From Ferirhizobium litorale (GTDB lineage Bacteria > Pseudomonadota > Alphaproteobacteria > Rhizobiales > Rhizobiaceae): 64,000 bases of DNA. The translations under genes were made by a program, and so were the position numbers. The number at the start of each line of letters is the position of its first letter. Position 1 is the first letter of the stretch. The notes beneath the pieces are model-generated. The model saw only the letters and a program-made list of their open reading frames with translations. It did no database searches and was not told the DNA's origin. The stretch lies in assembly GCA_030028905.1 (NCBI GenBank), contig JALDYZ010000007.1:62001-126000 (forward strand), written 5' to 3'. This document shows, piece by piece, positions 61,700-64,000 of the stretch.

Positions 61700-63688
61700 G
61701 TGTCGTTATTAGCCGGCTTTCAACCCATAACCCGTCGTTCGCTTCTTGGCGGCATCGCCGCCTCCTCGGCGCTGGTCATGCTGCATCCCTTCGCGGCGCG
61801 CGCCCAGGCCAACCAGGCGCATCTGCGCATCATGGAGACGACCGACATCCATGTCCACGTCTTTCCCTATGACTACTACGCAGACAAGCCGAACGACACG
61901 ATGGGCCTTGCCCGCACCGCCTCGATCATCGACGCGATCCGCGCCGAAGCCGGCAATTCCATGCTCGTCGACAATGGCGACTTCCTTCAGGGCAACCCGA
62001 TGGGCGACTACATCGCCTATGAGCGCGGCATGAAGGATGGCGACCTCCATCCCGTCGTCCAGGCGATGAACGTTCTGGGCTATGATGCCGGCACGCTCGG
62101 GAACCACGAGTTCAACTATGGCCTCGACTTCATGTTCAAGGTCCTGGCGGGCTCCGGCTTTCCCTATGTCTGCGCCAATCTCACCAAGGGCCAGCTCGCC
62201 TCCCATCCGAAGAAGGACGAGCTCTTCCTGAAACCCTATGTCATTCTCGAAAAGCAGATTCGCGACGGCTCCGGCGCCACCAGCCCGGTCAAGGTCGGTC
62301 TGATCGGCTTCGTGCCTCCGCAGATCATGCTTTGGGATTCGAAGAACCTCGAAGGCAAGGCCCAGACGCGCGACATCGTCGATGCGGCCAAGGCCTGGGT
62401 TCCGGTGATGAAGGAGGAAGGCGCCGACATCGTCATCGCGCTGTCCCACTCCGGCATCGACGCCAGCGGGCCGAGCGACCGCATGGAGAACGCCTCGCTC
62501 TACCTCGCAGGCGTTGACGGCATCGACGCCGTGTTCACCGGACACCAGCACCTCGTCTTCCCCGGCACCAAGGATTTTGACGGCGTTGCCGGCGCCGACA
62601 ACAACAAGGGAATGCTGATGGGCAAGCCCGCCGTCATGGGCGGCTTCTGGGGCTCGCACATGGGGCTCATCGACCTGCTGCTCGAAAAGGACGGCAAGGG
62701 CTGGAAGATCGTCGACTTCACCTCCGAGGCGCGACCGATCTACCATCGCGACGAGAACCGCAAGGTGGTCGCCGACGTCAAGGATAAGCCGGAGGTCACC
62801 GCCGCCGCCAAAGTGGAGCACGAGGCGACACTCGCCTACGTCCGTCGACCCGTCGGCAAAACCTTGGCGCCGCTCTACTCCTACTTCGCGCTGGTCGCCG
62901 ACGATCCGTCCGTGCAGATCGTCTCCAATGCCCAGACCTGGTACATCAGGGAGATGCTGAAGGAAGGCCCGTACAAGGACCTTCCGGTTCTCTCCGCAGC
63001 CGCGCCCTTCAAGGCCGGCGGCCGCGGCGGCGCGGAATACTTCACGGACGTCCCGGCTGGCGACATCGCCATCAAGAACGTCGCCGACCTCTATCTCTAT
63101 CCAAACACGGTGCAGGCCGTGCTGATCACCGGTGCGCAGGTCAAGAACTGGCTCGAAATGTCGGCGGGCATGTTCAACCAGGTCGCCGACGGTGCCAAGG
63201 ATGCGCCGCTGCTCAACAGCGACTTCCCATCCTACAACTATGACGTCATCGATGGCGTGACCTACCAGATCGACCTGTCGCAGCCGGTGCGCTTCGACAA
63301 GGACGGCAAGCTCGTCAACCCGGACTCCGAACGCATCGTCGACCTGCAGTTCGAAGGCAGGCCAATCGATCCGGCGCAGAAATTCGTGGTTGCGACCAAC
63401 AACTACCGAGCCGGCGGCGGCGGCAAATTCCCGGATATCGCCGGCGACAAGGTGATCTTCGTGGCGCCCGACACCAACCGCGACGTGATCGTCCGGTATA
63501 TCGTCGAGCAGGGCACGATCAATCCGTCTGCCGACGCCAACTGGTCGTTCAAGCCCCTCGCGGGCACGACGGCCATCTTCGAGACCGGTCCGAAGGCCCG
63601 CCAGTTCGCCGGCGAAGTCAAAGGCGCCAGGATAGAGGACGCAGGCGACGGCGAAAACGGGTTCGCCAAGTTCCGACTGGTGCTGTAA
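61700..63688 (+). CDS. cpdB: 2',3'-cyclic-nucleotide 2'-phosphodiesterase/3'-nucleotidase (CpdB-like)
   Basis: A 662-residue periplasmic metallophosphoesterase. Start GTG 61700 (MSLLAGFQPITRRSLLGGIA) has AGAGAGG upstream; an earlier start at 61634 lacks one. The leader has a twin-arginine ITRRSLLGG followed by a hydrophobic stretch to ARAQA. Metal-site motifs: ETTDIHVHVFPYDYY, VDNGDFLQGNPMGDY, LGNHEFNYGLDFMF, ALSHSGID and FTGHQHLVFPG. The C-terminal 5'-nucleotidase domain runs from about residue 390 (NYRAGGGGKFPDIAG near 580). It releases nucleosides and phosphate from extracellular nucleotides. Confidence 0.92.
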   Translation: MSLLAGFQPITRRSLLGGIAASSALVMLHPFAARAQANQAHLRIMETTDIHVHVFPYDYYADKPNDTMGLARTASIIDAIRAEAGNSMLVDNGDFLQGNPMGDYIAYERGMKDGDLHPVVQAMNVLGYDAGTLGNHEFNYGLDFMFKVLAGSGFPYVCANLTKGQLASHPKKDELFLKPYVILEKQIRDGSGATSPVKVGLIGFVPPQIMLWDSKNLEGKAQTRDIVDAAKAWVPVMKEEGADIVIALSHSGIDASGPSDRMENASLYLAGVDGIDAVFTGHQHLVFPGTKDFDGVAGADNNKGMLMGKPAVMGGFWGSHMGLIDLLLEKDGKGWKIVDFTSEARPIYHRDENRKVVADVKDKPEVTAAAKVEHEATLAYVRRPVGKTLAPLYSYFALVADDPSVQIVSNAQTWYIREMLKEGPYKDLPVLSAAAPFKAGGRGGAEYFTDVPAGDIAIKNVADLYLYPNTVQAVLITGAQVKNWLEMSAGMFNQVADGAKDAPLLNSDFPSYNYDVIDGVTYQIDLSQPVRFDKDGKLVNPDSERIVDLQFEGRPIDPAQKFVVATNNYRAGGGGKFPDIAGDKVIFVAPDTNRDVIVRYIVEQGTINPSADANWSFKPLAGTTAIFETGPKARQFAGEVKGARIEDAGDGENGFAKFRLVL

Positions 63689-63710
63689 GGCACCCGAAGA
63701 TCGCCATGGG

Positions 63711-63738
63711 CCTGACGGCAGCCGTGGCCGCCGTCAGG
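63711..63738. terminator. hairpin after the cpdB-like gene
   Basis: CCTGACGGC pairs perfectly with GCCGTCAGG across a 10-base loop, 22 bases after the stop codon. No T-run follows, so its strength as a terminator is uncertain. Confidence 0.5.
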
Positions 63739-63954
63739 TCTGCCATTTCCGCAGGCCGACAGATCAGCTGCATGCTGGGCGGGACAGCGTTTCCCATCGT
63801 TCGGCAGCGAATGGATTTTCATCAAGGGCCAGGCCTTGCCCATCAACTGTTGCGCGATATCTTCAACTTAAGGCAGGATGCGCATCACACGGTGGTAGTA
63901 TCGCCGGGACATCATGACAGACGATCTGGACCTCGCGTTGGAGAAGGGAACGGC

Positions 63955-64000
63955 ATGGCGAACCGGGAAGACATCCAGACACTTGCGACGAAAATCGGTC
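63955..64000 (+). CDS. start of a gene cut by the window edge, unknown
   Basis: The first 15 codons (MANREDIQTLATKIG) follow a GGAGAAGGGAA ribosome binding site at good spacing. Too little is present to name a family. An alternative overlapping start at 63914 (MTDDLDLALEKG) in another frame is less well supported. Confidence 0.35.
   Translation, partial: MANREDIQTLATKIG

Overview
The window looks like chromosomal or large-replicon DNA of an alphaproteobacterium of the order Hyphomicrobiales, most likely family Rhizobiaceae (Sinorhizobium/Ensifer, Rhizobium, Shinella or relatives). The basis is high G+C, a truncated giant cyclic beta-1,2-glucan synthase gene (ndvB/chvB type), and the density of ABC and TRAP uptake systems paired with small catabolic operons. 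The genus cannot be settled by reading alone. I saw no rRNA, tRNA, insertion sequence, phage gene or CRISPR array.

Layout. 1-6883 (-): 5' part of ndvB. 7.4-24.4 kb: a catabolic island with a Rieske oxygenase, a class III aminotransferase, a polyamine/betaine-type ABC importer, a flavin amine oxidase, a substrate-binding protein, a SAM methyltransferase, a TetR regulator, two CrtI-like FAD oxidoreductases, a GcvT-like methyltransferase and a small protein. A DUF983 gene and a MocR-type regulator are embedded in it. 24.4-32.5 kb: an arginine module, with tetR-aruH-aruI (arginine transaminase pathway) divergent from a basic amino acid ABC importer and an M20 hydrolase. 32.6-42.8 kb: mostly unlinked genes (a methyltransferase, DUF2721 and transporter-suffix membrane proteins, a LivK-like binding protein, an amidase, DUF937, a flavoprotein, a TIGR02594-like secreted protein). 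42.8-47.3 kb: a second polyamine-type ABC operon with an amidohydrolase but no ATPase. 47.6-51 kb: a chemoreceptor and a cyclopropane fatty acid synthase. 51-57.5 kb: a GntR-controlled sugar-acid module (TRAP transporter, 57-residue membrane protein, IlvD/Edd dehydratase, RraA-like protein). 57.6-64 kb: a serine carboxypeptidase, a Tat-exported aldo/keto reductase with a DUF6064 membrane protein, a CpdB-like nucleotidase, and the first codons of another gene.

Most notable observation. A 14-bp inverted repeat, TGAAYG-NN-CRTTCA, occurs at 7855, 12631 and 19645 (the last with one half-site mismatch), plus a degenerate copy at 18711 over the likely tetR start. These sites lie in front of every transcription unit of the 7.9-24.4 kb island except DUF983 and mocR. 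This suggests one TetR-controlled regulon for uptake and oxidative or demethylating breakdown of an N-methylated amine, betaine or polyamine-like compound that I cannot name. Other regulatory sequences read directly are a MocR-type repeat set at 9573-9715, a perfect inverted repeat at 12785-12803, an inverted repeat between tetR and the arginine importer (27985-28006), a perfect palindrome before the TRAP operon (51811-51824) and a 12-bp-arm inverted repeat at 32871-32903.
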